DNA of 64,000 bases from Kaistia defluvii. GTDB lineage: Bacteria; Pseudomonadota; Alphaproteobacteria; Rhizobiales; Kaistiaceae. Position numbers and translations under genes: made by a program. Location: positions 1,116,001 to 1,180,000 of the forward strand of contig NZ_JBEPSM010000001.1 in NCBI RefSeq assembly GCF_040548815.1. The letters run 5' to 3'. Numbering within the stretch: position 1 is the first letter of the stretch; every line of letters begins with the position of its first letter. The notes under the pieces are model-generated. The model was not told the origin of the DNA. It did not search any database and saw nothing but the letters and a program-made list of their open reading frames with translations. Shown piece after piece: positions 1-11,153 of the stretch.

Positions 1-243
1 CCGTTCGCCCTCTTCGCCCGGCTCGAAGAGCTGGACGGGTGCGCCCGGCATGATGGTGGAGATGGCATGCTTGTAGACGAGCTGGGAATGGCCATCCCGG
101 CGCAACAGCACGCAGAAATTATCAAACCAGGTGACGATGCCCTGCAACTTGACGCCATTCACCAGAAAAATCGTAAGGGGGATCTTGCTCTTCCGGACAT
201 GGTTGAGAAACGTGTCCTGAAGATTTTGTGCGCGTTCTGCCAT
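1..243 (-). CDS. hfq: RNA chaperone Hfq (3' end outside window)
   Basis: The 81 codons visible encode the start of Hfq, the hexameric Sm-like RNA chaperone that pairs small RNAs with mRNAs in the cytoplasm. The N-terminus reads [18 protein letters not shown], followed by the Sm1 segment ([15 protein letters not shown]), the FDNF motif and the Sm2 signature with YKHAIST. The gene runs off the left edge just after the core Sm fold, so only the variable tail is missing. The ATG at 243 gives the usual Hfq N-terminus. It is the last visible gene of the ntr cluster, the usual place for hfq in alphaproteobacteria. Confidence 0.96.
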   Translation of the reverse strand, partial: MAERAQNLQDTFLNHVRKSKIPLTIFLVNGVKLQGIVTWFDNFCVLLRRDGHSQLVYKHAISTIMPGAPVQLFEPGEEGER

Positions 244-390
244 TCTTATCTCTCACGCTTGACCTTGTTGGGGACCGTGGTCCCGATGGCCGGATGTCCT
301 CCCAGCCTTGCCGTCACTTTGCCCGGATAATCGCTTCGCGTCACCCAAGAAATTCCGTCCCTCTTCAAACCTGTGCGGATCGCCAGTCCG

Positions 391-1269
391 CTATCCACCG
401 CGCGAACGCGCGGGCGCCTCGGCCGCGAACTCGTGGAAACGACGGCGCAATTCCGTCGCCACCGTGCCCGGCGCGCCGTTGCCGACCGGGTGGCCGTCGA
501 TCTCGACGACCGGCGTGACGATGGCCGTCGCGGCGCTGATGAAGGCCTCGCGCGCCGCCTTCGCCTCGTCGAGGCTGAAGGCGCGCTCCTCGATCCGGAG
601 ACCCGCCGCCTTGGCCACCTCAAACAGCACCGTCCGCGTGATACCGCGCAAAATGCCGCTTTCGGCCGGGCGCGTGACGATCCCGCCATCCATCGTCACG
701 ATCCAGGCGTTGGTCGAGGATCCTTCGGTCACCTTGCCGTCCGCATCCACGAACCAGGCCTCGTAGGCGCCGGCTTCCTTTGCAGCCTGCTTGGCCAGGA
801 CGTTGGGCAACAGCGAGGTCGTCTTGATATCCACACGGTCCCAGCGGTTCTCCGGCACGGTAATGACGCTGACGCCCTTTTCCGCACGGAGGTCGCCGGC
901 GCTGCGCGGGCTCGACTTCGCCGTAACAACGATCGAAGGCGGCGTCCCCTCGGCGGGGAAAGCGTGGTTGCGCGGCGCGACGCCACGCGTGATCTGCAGG
1001 TAGACGAGCCCGTCGTGAACGCGGTTGCGCCGCACGACCTCGCGCAGCACGACGCCGAGCGCGCCGAGGCTCATCGGCTGGGCAATGCGCAGCTCCTTCA
1101 GCGAGCGTTCGAGGCGCGCCATATGAAGGGCTTCGTCGATCAGCCGCCCGCCGCGGATCTCGCAGACCTCATAGACGCCATCGGCAAACTGATAGCCGCG
1201 ATCCTCGACATGAACGACCGCCTCCGGGTGGCGGAGATAGAGACCGTTCACATAGGCGAAGCGCGACAT
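391..1269 (-). CDS. D-amino-acid transaminase-like class IV PLP aminotransferase
   Basis: This 292-residue protein is a fold-type IV pyridoxal-phosphate aminotransferase, the family of D-alanine aminotransferase, IlvE and aminodeoxychorismate lyase. The Schiff-base lysine is K149 in DIKTTSLLPN, and the phosphate-binding part includes EGSSTNAW and the later SGILRGITR segment. Length and the N-terminal VEDRGYQFADGVYE motif fit the D-alanine transaminase branch, which would move amino groups between D-amino acids and 2-oxoacids, for example supplying D-Glu or D-Ala for peptidoglycan. The gene lies 81 bp after ntrX and before hfq. Exact substrate is inferred from family resemblance only. Confidence 0.85.
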   Translation of the reverse strand: MSRFAYVNGLYLRHPEAVVHVEDRGYQFADGVYEVCEIRGGRLIDEALHMARLERSLKELRIAQPMSLGALGVVLREVVRRNRVHDGLVYLQITRGVAPRNHAFPAEGTPPSIVVTAKSSPRSAGDLRAEKGVSVITVPENRWDRVDIKTTSLLPNVLAKQAAKEAGAYEAWFVDADGKVTEGSSTNAWIVTMDGGIVTRPAESGILRGITRTVLFEVAKAAGLRIEERAFSLDEAKAAREAFISAATAIVTPVVEIDGHPVGNGAPGTVATELRRRFHEFAAEAPARSRGG

Positions 1270-1350
1270 GGCATTCCTGCAAGGCTTAAGAATCAGACGT
1301 CGGTCAGGGGCTGGAAAGACGCCGCATGGGACAATGCGACGCCCGCAGCG

Positions 1351-2715
1351 TCAACCGACGCCGAGCGATTTCAACTTCCGATGCAGCGCCGACCGCTCCA
1401 TGCCGACGAACTCGGCCGTGCGGGAGATGTTGCCGCCGAAGCGGTTGACCTGCGCCGTCAGATATTCGCGCTCGAAGATCTCGCGCGCGTCGCGCAGCGG
1501 CAGCGACATCAGATGCTCGCCGCCGCGATTGGGTGTCGTCGGCAGCATCTCGCCGATCTCCGGCGGCAGCATGTCAGCCGAAATCGCCTGGCTCTCGTCA
1601 CCACGCGCCAGGATCAGCAGGCGTTCGACGTTGTTGCGCAGCTGGCGAATGTTTCCGGGCCAGTCATGCGCCTGGAGCACGGCCAGCGCGTCCGAACCGA
1701 CGGTGCGGACCGGCAGGCCCGTAGACCGCGAAATCTGATCGATGAAGTGATTGACCAGCTCCGGCACGTCGTCGCGGCGTTCCGCCAAAGCCGGCACGCG
1801 CAGCGGCACCACCGAAAGACGGTGGAACAGATCCTCGCGAAAGCTCCCCTCCGCGATCTCATGCTCGAGATCGCGAGCAGTCGACGAGATGATGCGCACG
1901 TCGACATTGACCTTGGTCGTGCCGTTGACGCGCTGGAAGCTCTGGTCGATCAGCACGCGCAGGATCTTGCCCTGCGTCTCGCGCGGCATGTCGGCGATCT
2001 CGTCGAGATAGAGCGTGCCGCCATGCGCCTCTTCCAGAGCGCCGACATTGCGCGCCGAGCCGGTGCCGTTCTCCGTGCCGAACAGCTCGTGCTCCATACG
2101 GTCGGGCGTGATCGCGGCAGCGTTGAGGACGACGAAGGGGCCGTCCATGCGCAGCGACGATTCATGGATCGCGCGGGCGACCAGTTCCTTGCCCGAGCCG
2201 GACGGGCCCGAGATCATGATCCGGCTGTTGGTCGGCGCGACGCGCTCGATCGTCTGCTTGAGATGGCTCATCGCGATCGAGGAGCCGACCAGGCGGCCGG
2301 TGTCGCCTGCCCGCTCGCGCAGATCGCGCACTTCGCGGCGAAGCTTGGAAGCCTCCAGCGCGCGCTCGGCGATCATCAGCAGGCGGTCGGCCTTGAACGG
2401 CTTCTCGATATAGTCGTAGGCGCCGCGGCGGATGGCGGACACGGCGGTTTCGATGTTGCCATGGCCGGAGATCATCACCACCGGCAGATCGGGATGCTGC
2501 CCCTTAATGATGTCGAGCAGGGTCAGGCCGTCGATCCGGCTGCCAGTCAGCCAGATGTCGAGAAAGATCAGCGTTGGACGCCGCTTCTCGATTTCGGCCA
2601 GGGCGGTGTCGGTATCGCCTGCGGTACGGGTGCCATGGCCCTCGTCTTCGAGGATTCCGGCAACGAGCCCGCGGATGTCAGCTTCATCATCGATGATCAG
2701 AATATCGGACGGCAT
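1351..2715 (-). CDS. ntrX: Nitrogen assimilation response regulator NtrX
   Basis: This 454-residue cytoplasmic regulator has a receiver domain with phospho-acceptor D53 (FLDIWL), an AAA+ domain with Walker A GPSGSGKE, and a C-terminal Fis-type helix-turn-helix. It is the partner of the NtrY kinase encoded just upstream (14 bp gap). NtrX proteins affect nitrogen metabolism, respiration and cell-envelope functions in alphaproteobacteria. The place where sigma-54 activators carry GAFTGA reads ELFGTENGTGSARNVGALEEA, so the sigma-54 contact loop is missing while the nucleotide-binding and DNA-binding parts are intact. The ATG at 2715 gives the standard MPSDILIIDDE start. Confidence 0.95.
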   Translation of the reverse strand: MPSDILIIDDEADIRGLVAGILEDEGHGTRTAGDTDTALAEIEKRRPTLIFLDIWLTGSRIDGLTLLDIIKGQHPDLPVVMISGHGNIETAVSAIRRGAYDYIEKPFKADRLLMIAERALEASKLRREVRDLRERAGDTGRLVGSSIAMSHLKQTIERVAPTNSRIMISGPSGSGKELVARAIHESSLRMDGPFVVLNAAAITPDRMEHELFGTENGTGSARNVGALEEAHGGTLYLDEIADMPRETQGKILRVLIDQSFQRVNGTTKVNVDVRIISSTARDLEHEIAEGSFREDLFHRLSVVPLRVPALAERRDDVPELVNHFIDQISRSTGLPVRTVGSDALAVLQAHDWPGNIRQLRNNVERLLILARGDESQAISADMLPPEIGEMLPTTPNRGGEHLMSLPLRDAREIFEREYLTAQVNRFGGNISRTAEFVGMERSALHRKLKSLGVG

Positions 2716-2729
2716 GATCTCTATCTTCG

Positions 2730-5003
2730 TCAGGCGTCTACGGGATTGGTCGTGCGGTCTACGGCAGCGCTGCCATCGCTGCCGTCGTGTTGGGGCCTTG
2801 GCAGCGTGATACGCACCATGGCCCCGCGCCCCCCTGTGGCGACGGCGGGCGAATCGAGCAGATCGAGCTGCCCGCCATGTTCCTCGATAATCTTGCTGAC
2901 GATGGCGAGGCCGAGGCCGGTGCCCTTCTCGCGCGTCGTCATGTAAGGCTCCAGCAGGCGATGCCGGTTTTCATGCGGCAGGCCGATGCCAGTATCGATG
3001 AATTCGACGACGTTGAAATCGCCTTCGACGCGGCCGCGCACCGTGATCTTCGCGCCCGCCGCCTCTTCCGGCGGCAGCGCCTCGATCGCCTCGGTCGCGT
3101 TCTTCACGAGATTGGTAAAGGCCTGCGAGATCAGGCGCGGGTCGAAGCGGCCGATCAGCGGCTCCTCGGGAAGCTGCATCTCGAAGGTAATGTCGGGATT
3201 GCTGACTTCCATCAGGAAGACAGCCTCGCGCGCTGCTTCACCGAGATTGCGTTCCTCGAAGGTCGGCTTCGGCATCCGCGCGAAGGACGAGAACTCGTCC
3301 ACCATGCGGCCGATATCGCCGACCTGGCGGATGATCGTGTCGGTGCACTGGTCGAAGATCTCGCGGCCTTCGACGATGTGCTTGCCGAAGCGGCGCTTGA
3401 GGCGCTCGGCCGAAAGCTGGATCGGAGTCAGCGGGTTCTTGATCTCATGCGCGATGCGGCGGGCGATGTCGGCCCAGGCGGCGCTGCGCTGCGCCGAGAC
3501 GAGATCGGTGATGTCATCCAGCGTGATGACATAGCCATGCTCGGCCGTATCGGATTCCTCGGTCGTCACACGGACATTGATGGTGCGCTCGCGGCCGTCG
3601 CGAACCACGGAAACCTGATCGCGGTGCTCGGCGCGGTGCGGCTCGTTCAGCGATGCCTCGACGACATTCTTCAATTCCGGCACGACGTCGATCACCGACT
3701 GGCCGATCGGGACGCTGTCGTTCAGGCCAAGGAGACGCATCGCGCCGCGATTGGCGATGGTGACAAGGCCATGCGCGTCGGTTCCAACCACGCCGGCGCT
3801 GACGCCGGCCAGCACGGCCTCGGTGAAGCGGCGGCGGCTATCGATCTGCTCGCTGGCGGCGACCAGTTCATGCCGCTGGTTGCGCAGCTCGGTCGTCATC
3901 GTGTTGAAGGTCTGACCGAGCGCGCCGAGATCGCCATCGGCGCTACGGAACGGCACATGCACTTCGAGATTGCCACGGCCGATCTCGTCGGCGGCGTCGA
4001 TCAGGCGGCGGATCGGCGAAACCAGCCGGTTGGCAAAGCCGATGCCGAGCCAGACCGCCGAAAGCAGGACCACGAGCGCCAGGCCGAGATAGAGCAGGCC
4101 GAAAGCCACCTGAACGCCCCAGCGGGTCGCCTCCAAGTTCTTGTATTCGTTGACGCTCGCCGTCGTCTCGGAGATGTAGCGGATGACCTTTGGGTCGATC
4201 TCGCGCGTGATGTAGAGGAAGACGTCGGTGTAGTTCGTCAGCCGGGCAATGGCGCCGACGACGTTGGTGGCGCCCGGCGCGATCAGGATGGGTTCGTTGC
4301 CGGACTTGGCGGCACGGGCCAGCGCATCGGCCGGCGGCGGCAGGTAGCCCGTGGAAAACTGGAAATTGGCCTGGGCGATCAGCGAGCCGTCCGGCTTGAC
4401 CAGAAAGACGCCGGGAATGCCGCGAAGGGCCGCCATGGAGTTCATGAAGGCCTGGAAGCGATCCGGATTCTGCTCCAGCAGCGTCTGGGCTCGCTCGAAA
4501 TCCGACTTCAGCCCGAGAATGTCGACCTTGAGCGTGCGGGCATGCTCCTCCGCATAGGCCTGGGCGATCGACAGCGAGGTCTCGACGATGGCGCGCGTGC
4601 GCTCGGAGAACCAGTGATCGAGCCCGCGGTTGAGCGTGATCGAGGCGACCACGGCGATCAGGATCGCCGGCACGACCGCCACAATGCTGAACAGGCCGAC
4701 GATGCGGATATGCAGCCGCGCCGCGGCGCGTCCCCGCCGCCGGGCGCGGATCAGCAGCGCGACTTCAAGGCATAGCTCGATGACCAGAAGGCCGGTCAGC
4801 ACGCCATTGACAGCGAGCGCCCAGAACACGACCTGCTCGGTCGGCTGGATCGGCGTCAGGCCCATCAGCAGGAAGAAGCTGAAGCAGGCGCAGGTCAGCG
4901 CCAGGATGACGGTGATGTAGCCCGCGGCGCGCACAGTGAACCGCCGCCGGCGGCGTTCGTAATCCTGGGAAATGGGCGCGGCCTGTTCGAGGGTCGCGAT
5001 CAC
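2730..5003 (-). CDS. ntrY: Membrane sensor histidine kinase NtrY
   Basis: This 757-residue inner-membrane kinase has several hydrophobic segments in the first 120 residues, a periplasmic sensing part to about residue 290, another membrane segment, a HAMP linker, a PAS domain (VVGTDAHGLVTIANRGAMRLLG), the HisKA box with the phosphorylated His in [15 protein letters not shown], and an HATPase domain with GTGLGLAIV. It phosphorylates NtrX. Translation probably begins at the GTG at 5003. The gene is separated from ntrC by about 135 bp, which may hold its own promoter, and is followed by ntrX after 14 bp. Confidence 0.95.
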   Translation of the reverse strand: MIATLEQAAPISQDYERRRRRFTVRAAGYITVILALTCACFSFFLLMGLTPIQPTEQVVFWALAVNGVLTGLLVIELCLEVALLIRARRRGRAAARLHIRIVGLFSIVAVVPAILIAVVASITLNRGLDHWFSERTRAIVETSLSIAQAYAEEHARTLKVDILGLKSDFERAQTLLEQNPDRFQAFMNSMAALRGIPGVFLVKPDGSLIAQANFQFSTGYLPPPADALARAAKSGNEPILIAPGATNVVGAIARLTNYTDVFLYITREIDPKVIRYISETTASVNEYKNLEATRWGVQVAFGLLYLGLALVVLLSAVWLGIGFANRLVSPIRRLIDAADEIGRGNLEVHVPFRSADGDLGALGQTFNTMTTELRNQRHELVAASEQIDSRRRFTEAVLAGVSAGVVGTDAHGLVTIANRGAMRLLGLNDSVPIGQSVIDVVPELKNVVEASLNEPHRAEHRDQVSVVRDGRERTINVRVTTEESDTAEHGYVITLDDITDLVSAQRSAAWADIARRIAHEIKNPLTPIQLSAERLKRRFGKHIVEGREIFDQCTDTIIRQVGDIGRMVDEFSSFARMPKPTFEERNLGEAAREAVFLMEVSNPDITFEMQLPEEPLIGRFDPRLISQAFTNLVKNATEAIEALPPEEAAGAKITVRGRVEGDFNVVEFIDTGIGLPHENRHRLLEPYMTTREKGTGLGLAIVSKIIEEHGGQLDLLDSPAVATGGRGAMVRITLPRPQHDGSDGSAAVDRTTNPVDA

Positions 5004-5138
5004 GTCGCGCTTCCTTCGAGTCGAGAAGCCTGTCCGATTCTAGTGCAGCAGTCTGAGCCCTTCATGGGCCGGACCGTGGGACCGAATTGCAACAGCAATG
5101 TGGCGAGCGGGCAACAGGGGCGCCCGCTACGCGCGTTT

Positions 5139-6581
<1,443 letters not shown>

Positions 6582-6582
6582 A

Positions 6583-7719
6583 TCAATCATCCTTGTCTGC
6601 GGGCATAGCGCCCGGGAAAGCCGGCATCAGCACCCGGAAGGTGGTGCGGTTCTGCTGGGAGTCGCATTCGATCACGCCGCCATGATCGCCGATGATCTTG
6701 GCCACGAGCGCGAGCCCAAGGCCGGTGCCGTTGGTCTTGGTGGTGACGAACGGGTCGAAGAGATGTGGAAGCATGTCGGCCGGCACGCCCGGCCCGTTGT
6801 CGCGCACCGAGAATTCCAGCGGCAGGGTGACGCGATTGGTCGAGCCCGGTACGGAAAGGCGGATGCCCGGCTTGAACGCGGTCGAAAGCAGGATCTCGCC
6901 GTCATCGTCATTGCCGATCGCCTCGGCCGCGTTCTTGACGAGGTTCAGGAACACCTGCACCAGCTGGTCGCGATTGGCGTAGACCGGCGGCAGCGACGGG
7001 TCATATTCCTCGACGATGCGGATGTTGCGGGCGAAGCCGGACTGCGCCAGCCGCTTCACATGCTCCAGCACAACATGGATGTTGACCGGCGCGCGCTCGA
7101 CGGGGCGCTCGTCGGAGAATACCTCCATGCGGTCGACCAGCTTCACGATCCGGTCCGTCTCGTCGCAGATCAGCCGTGTCAGCGCCCGGTCGTCGTCATC
7201 GACCGAGGTTTCGAGCAGCTGCGCCGCGCCGCGAATGCCGGAAAGCGGGTTCTTGATCTCATGCGCCAGCATGGCGGCGAGGCCCGTGACCGAGCGCGCC
7301 GCGCCGCGATGCGTCAGCTGGCGGTCGATCTTCTCGGCCATCGTCTTTTCCTGCAGCAGGACGACGACGGAGTTGGGCCGCTCGGGCACCGGCGAGGCAT
7401 AGATGTCGACGATCCGGTCGCTGCCATTGCGCGGCGTCCCGACATCGACGCGATATTCGTTGACGGCGGCGCCACGCGAGCGCACCTGCTCGATCAGCGC
7501 CAGCAGCGGGCTGCCAAACGGCACGAAATGCTCGATCGGCTGCCGGCGGAGCACGGCGATCGACGCCTGGAAGAAGTCCTGCGCCGCGCTGTTGGCCTCG
7601 GCGACATGGCCCGCGCCATCGATCATGATGATCGGATGCGGGAGCGCGTCGAGCAGGATCGACGCCGATCCATTGGCGTTCGCGATGCCGGCGTCGATGG
7701 GCGCCAAGTTCTTGTTCAC
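6583..7719 (-). CDS. ntrB: Nitrogen regulation sensor kinase NtrB (GlnL)
   Basis: This soluble 378-residue kinase/phosphatase controls NtrC in response to PII proteins. It has an N-terminal PAS domain ([18 protein letters not shown]), a HisKA box with H153 in [15 protein letters not shown], and a C-terminal HATPase domain ([18 protein letters not shown]). The start is the GTG at 7719, which overlaps the TGA of dusB as GTGA and is preceded by a GAGGAGAG ribosome-binding site. The frame stays open upstream to 8100, but that part is antisense-like sequence inside dusB with no homology to NtrB. Confidence 0.95.
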   Translation of the reverse strand: MNKNLAPIDAGIANANGSASILLDALPHPIIMIDGAGHVAEANSAAQDFFQASIAVLRRQPIEHFVPFGSPLLALIEQVRSRGAAVNEYRVDVGTPRNGSDRIVDIYASPVPERPNSVVVLLQEKTMAEKIDRQLTHRGAARSVTGLAAMLAHEIKNPLSGIRGAAQLLETSVDDDDRALTRLICDETDRIVKLVDRMEVFSDERPVERAPVNIHVVLEHVKRLAQSGFARNIRIVEEYDPSLPPVYANRDQLVQVFLNLVKNAAEAIGNDDDGEILLSTAFKPGIRLSVPGSTNRVTLPLEFSVRDNGPGVPADMLPHLFDPFVTTKTNGTGLGLALVAKIIGDHGGVIECDSQQNRTTFRVLMPAFPGAMPADKDD

Positions 7720-8744
7720 GCGGCTCTCCTCAGTTCGGCTTCGCCGAGATGCTTGCGCAGAAGCGAGACCACGCGTTCCGGCTGATGTTCCGTCATGATG
7801 GCGAGGCGAGCCGACGGCTCGATGACATCCGTGCCGAGCGCTTCCAGCGTCCAGCTCAGATGCTTGCGCGCATTGCGCACGCCGAGAATCGGGCCATAGA
7901 GCTGGATCATCTCCTCGAAATGACCGACGACCAGATCGATCAGCGCGTCGCCGCGCGGCGGCTCGGGCATGATGCCGGTCGCCGCGAAGCGCGCGAGATG
8001 GCCCGGCATCCAGGGCCGGCCGTAAGCGCCGCGCCCGACCATGACGCCATCGGCGCCCGACTGGTTCAGCATCGGCGCCAGGCTCTCGGGACTCAAGCAA
8101 TCGCCATTGGCGATGAGCGGGATCGAGATCTCGGCCTTGACGGCGGCGATCGCCGCCCAGTCGGCGGTGCCCTTATAGAACTGGCAGCGCGTGCGGCCAT
8201 GCACGGTGATCATCGATACGCCGGCATTTTCCGCGCGGCGCGCGAGTTCCGGCGCGTTGATCGTCTTGTCGTCCCAGCCAAGCCGCATCTTCAGCGTGAC
8301 GGGCACCGGACTGGCGCCGACCGTCGCCTCCACGAGCGTCAGCGCGTGATCGAGATCGCGCATCAGTGCCGAGCCGGAATAGCCTGTCGTCACGCGCTTG
8401 GCGGGGCAGCCCATGTTGATGTCGATGATGTCGGCGCCGGCGTCGGCCGCGGCGCGCGCGCCCTCGGCCATCCAGTGCGCCTCGCGCCCGGCAAGCTGCA
8501 CCACATGCAGCCCGTCGCCCGTCGCCTCGGCGCGCATCGCGGTCTCGGCATTGCCATTGGCCAGTTCTTCGCTGGCGACCATCTCGGAAATCACCAGCCC
8601 GGCCCCGAACGACGCCGCGACCCGCCGGAACGGCCGATCGGACACACCGGACATCGGCGCGAGAAGAACGCGGTTGGCGATCGTCACGCTTCCAATGCGG
8701 AGAGACTCGGCAAGGCGGGCAGTTGGGTTGGGCACGTCAGGCAA
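7716..8744 (-). CDS. dusB: tRNA-dihydrouridine synthase DusB (NifR3)
   Basis: DusB is a flavin enzyme that reduces uridines in the tRNA D-loop. The 342-residue sequence has the FMN barrel start ([16 protein letters not shown]), the catalytic cysteine C113 in [10 protein letters not shown], the GHTR-like [12 protein letters not shown], and [12 protein letters not shown]. It is first in the dusB-ntrBC transcription unit, the historic nifR3 position, and its stop overlaps the ntrB start. The start is not certain: a TTG at 8744 and a GTG at 8735 are both possible and no strong ribosome-binding site decides between them. Confidence 0.93.
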   Translation of the reverse strand: MPDVPNPTARLAESLRIGSVTIANRVLLAPMSGVSDRPFRRVAASFGAGLVISEMVASEELANGNAETAMRAEATGDGLHVVQLAGREAHWMAEGARAAADAGADIIDINMGCPAKRVTTGYSGSALMRDLDHALTLVEATVGASPVPVTLKMRLGWDDKTINAPELARRAENAGVSMITVHGRTRCQFYKGTADWAAIAAVKAEISIPLIANGDCLSPESLAPMLNQSGADGVMVGRGAYGRPWMPGHLARFAATGIMPEPPRGDALIDLVVGHFEEMIQLYGPILGVRNARKHLSWTLEALGTDVIEPSARLAIMTEHQPERVVSLLRKHLGEAELRRAA

Positions 8745-8903
8745 TTGATTACCGAATAGGCATAGGATCAGTTGCCCACATATTAGTCAGGGATCGGCGG
8801 ACGGCAAGAGACTTGTTGCGTTGCGAAGTGGAATCTCCGATCCATGCGGACCAAGTCGTGCCGGGATCCGACCGATCCCGAAAACAGCCAGGATCCCTCC
8901 CGC

Positions 8904-10115
8904 ATGAGCGAAAACGTGCCTCTTCCCCGCGTCGCAGCCCTGATCGTGGCGGCCGGGCGCGGCATTCGCGCCGGTGGCGAGGTGCCCAAGCAATATCGCA
9001 AACTGGCCGGCCAGGCGATCCTGCGGCGCACGGCGGCGCGCTTTTTGTCACATGCGCGCGTCGATGACGTTCTCGTCGTCATTCACGCCGACGATGTGGC
9101 GCTTTACCAAGCGGCAGTGGCAGGCCAGGACCGCCTGCTGCCCTTCGTCACGGGCGGCGCGACGCGACAGGAATCGGTGCGGCGGGGACTCGAAGCGCTG
9201 GCCGAGCGCGGGATCACCCATGTGCTGATCCATGACGCGGTCCGGCCCTTCGCGTCCCCTGCCCTGATCGACCGTGTCATCGATGCGCTTTCCGAAGCAG
9301 ATGCCGTGCTCGCCGCCTCGCCGGTCACCGACACGCTGAAGCGCGCCGATGCGGCGGGCATCGTTGGCGATACCGTGCCGCGCGAAGACCTCTATGCCGC
9401 CGAGACGCCGCAGGCCTTTCGCCTCGCCACCATCCTCGAGGCGCATCGCCGCGCCGCCGATGCGCGGGAACCCTTCACGGACGATGCCGGCATCGCCGAA
9501 TGGGCCGGCATCCCGGTCCAGATCGTGCTGGGGGAGCGCTCCAACATCAAACTGACCCTGCCGGAGGACATCGAGATGGCCGATACGCGCCTGCGCATGG
9601 AAGAGAGCCTGAGGGTTGGCGAAACCCGCGTCGGCACCGGCTACGACGTGCATTCCTTTACCGAGGGCTCGGGCGTCTGGCTTGGCGGCATCGAGATCCC
9701 GCATGACCGCAAGCTGTCGGGCCATTCCGACGCCGACGTCGCGCTGCATGCGCTGACCGATGCGGTGCTTGGCGCCATCGCGGACGGCGATATCGGCGAT
9801 CACTTCCCGCCCTCCGATCCGCAATGGCGCGGCGCGTCCTCGGACCGGTTCCTCGCTTTCGCGGTGGAGCGCGTTCGCGCCCGCGGCGGCGCCATCGTCA
9901 ATCTGGACCTCGCCATCATCGCCGAGGAGCCCAGGATCGGCCCGCATCGCGACGCCATGCGCGCCCGGATCGCCGAGATTGCCGGCATCGGACCCAACCG
10001 GGTCGGCGTCAAGGCGACGACGAACGAGAAGATGGGATTTGTCGGCCGCGGCGAAGGCATCGCGGCGATCGCGACGGCCACGATCCGCCTGCCCTTCACG
10101 GAGGAAGACGCATGA
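8904..10115 (+). CDS. ispDF: Bifunctional IspD/IspF isoprenoid biosynthesis enzyme
   Basis: This 403-residue fusion performs two steps of the MEP pathway. Residues 1 to about 230 are 2-C-methyl-D-erythritol 4-phosphate cytidylyltransferase ([29 protein letters not shown]). Residues from about 235 are 2-C-methyl-D-erythritol 2,4-cyclodiphosphate synthase ([11 protein letters not shown] with metal ligands D and [31 protein letters not shown]). The fusion is common in alphaproteobacteria. The ATG at 8904 is chosen because the cytidylyltransferase motif begins 11 residues later. The gene is divergent from dusB, and its last codons overlap pncC. Confidence 0.95.
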   Translation: MSENVPLPRVAALIVAAGRGIRAGGEVPKQYRKLAGQAILRRTAARFLSHARVDDVLVVIHADDVALYQAAVAGQDRLLPFVTGGATRQESVRRGLEALAERGITHVLIHDAVRPFASPALIDRVIDALSEADAVLAASPVTDTLKRADAAGIVGDTVPREDLYAAETPQAFRLATILEAHRRAADAREPFTDDAGIAEWAGIPVQIVLGERSNIKLTLPEDIEMADTRLRMEESLRVGETRVGTGYDVHSFTEGSGVWLGGIEIPHDRKLSGHSDADVALHALTDAVLGAIADGDIGDHFPPSDPQWRGASSDRFLAFAVERVRARGGAIVNLDLAIIAEEPRIGPHRDAMRARIAEIAGIGPNRVGVKATTNEKMGFVGRGEGIAAIATATIRLPFTEEDA

Positions 10116-10615
10116 CCGACCTCACGCCCCTGCTAGGCCAAGCCCAGGCGCTGATCGAACTCTGCACCGCGCGCGGCCTGAAGATCGCCACCGCCGAATC
10201 CTGCACCGGCGGACTGATCGCCGGCGTGCTCACCGAGATCTCCGGCTCTTCCGCGGTGGTTGATCGCGGCTTCGTCACCTATTCGAATGCCGCCAAGGCC
10301 GACATGCTCGGTGTTCCGAAAGGGCTGATCGAGCGCGTCGGCGCCGTCAGCCAGGAAGTGGCGCTCGCCATGGCGGCCGGCGCGCTGGCGAAGTCCAAAG
10401 CCGACCTGGTCGTCGCCGTCACCGGCGTCGCCGGTCCGACGGGCGGCTCGGCGGAAAAGCCCGTCGGCATGGTCCATTTCGGCGTGATGCGGCGCGGCTC
10501 GCCCGCGCGCCATGCGGTGCATGTCTTTGCCGGGCTCGACCGATCGGGCGTCCGGTTTGCCACCGTCGTGGAGGCGCTAAAGCTGCTGCGGGAAGAAGCA
10601 ACGGCGGAAGCCTGA
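10112..10615 (+). CDS. pncC: Nicotinamide-nucleotide amidohydrolase PncC (CinA C-terminal family)
   Basis: The 167-residue protein is a stand-alone CinA C-terminal domain, which deamidates nicotinamide mononucleotide to nicotinate mononucleotide in pyridine nucleotide salvage. The signature [12 protein letters not shown] with the catalytic serine at about residue 30, the VSYSN-like VTYSNAAK stretch, and [17 protein letters not shown] are all present. Length is typical for single-domain PncC. Its ATG overlaps the ispDF stop as ATGA, so it is co-translated with ispDF. Confidence 0.93.
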   Translation: MTDLTPLLGQAQALIELCTARGLKIATAESCTGGLIAGVLTEISGSSAVVDRGFVTYSNAAKADMLGVPKGLIERVGAVSQEVALAMAAGALAKSKADLVVAVTGVAGPTGGSAEKPVGMVHFGVMRRGSPARHAVHVFAGLDRSGVRFATVVEALKLLREEATAEA

Positions 10616-10678
10616 ACTAACGGTTTCCGGCGTCACCATTCATGACCTGCGGAACAGGCTGAAAAAGCGCTGTGATCG

Positions 10679-11146
10679 CTAGGTGCTGAGCTGAGGCACG
10701 ACGCCATAGACAGCATCGGCGCGCTTCTCGAAAGCGTCGGCGAATTTGCGGAACGCCTTGTCGAAGACCGTGCCCATCAGCGCCGACAGCGTGCGCGAGC
10801 GGAACTCGTAATCGATCGCGAAATACACGGTACTGTGGCCGCCATCGACGGCCTTGAACGTCCAGACATTGTCGAGATGCTTGAACGGGCCGTCGAGATA
10901 TTCGGCGCGGATGGTGCCGGCCTTTCGGTCCAGCACGACCTTGGTGGTGAAGGTCTCGCGGATGAACTTGTAGGCGACGGTCATGTCGGCGATCAGCACT
11001 TCGCGATCGCCATCCGGCTTGCGGCCGCGAATGACCAGCCGCTCGCAGAGCGGCACGAAGAGCGGATATTTCTCGACGTCCGATACCAGGGCGAACATCT
11101 CCTCGGCCGTATGGCCGACGCGACGCTCGGTCGTGAAGCTGGGCAT
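10679..11146 (-). CDS. COQ10/RatA-like SRPBCC-domain protein
   Basis: A 155-residue START-like (SRPBCC) protein of the family that includes the ubiquinone-binding Coq10 and the ribosome-associated RatA. Recognisable parts are AEEMFALVSDVEKYPLFVP near the N-terminus, the YLDGPFKHLDNVWTF core strand, and a C-terminal helix beginning FDKAFRKFADAFEKRAD. In alphaproteobacteria the gene commonly follows lipA, as here with a 7 bp gap, and a role in delivering quinone to the respiratory chain is the usual inference. Substrate cannot be decided from sequence. Confidence 0.85.
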   Translation of the reverse strand: MPSFTTERRVGHTAEEMFALVSDVEKYPLFVPLCERLVIRGRKPDGDREVLIADMTVAYKFIRETFTTKVVLDRKAGTIRAEYLDGPFKHLDNVWTFKAVDGGHSTVYFAIDYEFRSRTLSALMGTVFDKAFRKFADAFEKRADAVYGVVPQLST

Positions 11147-11153
11147 ATCCGGA

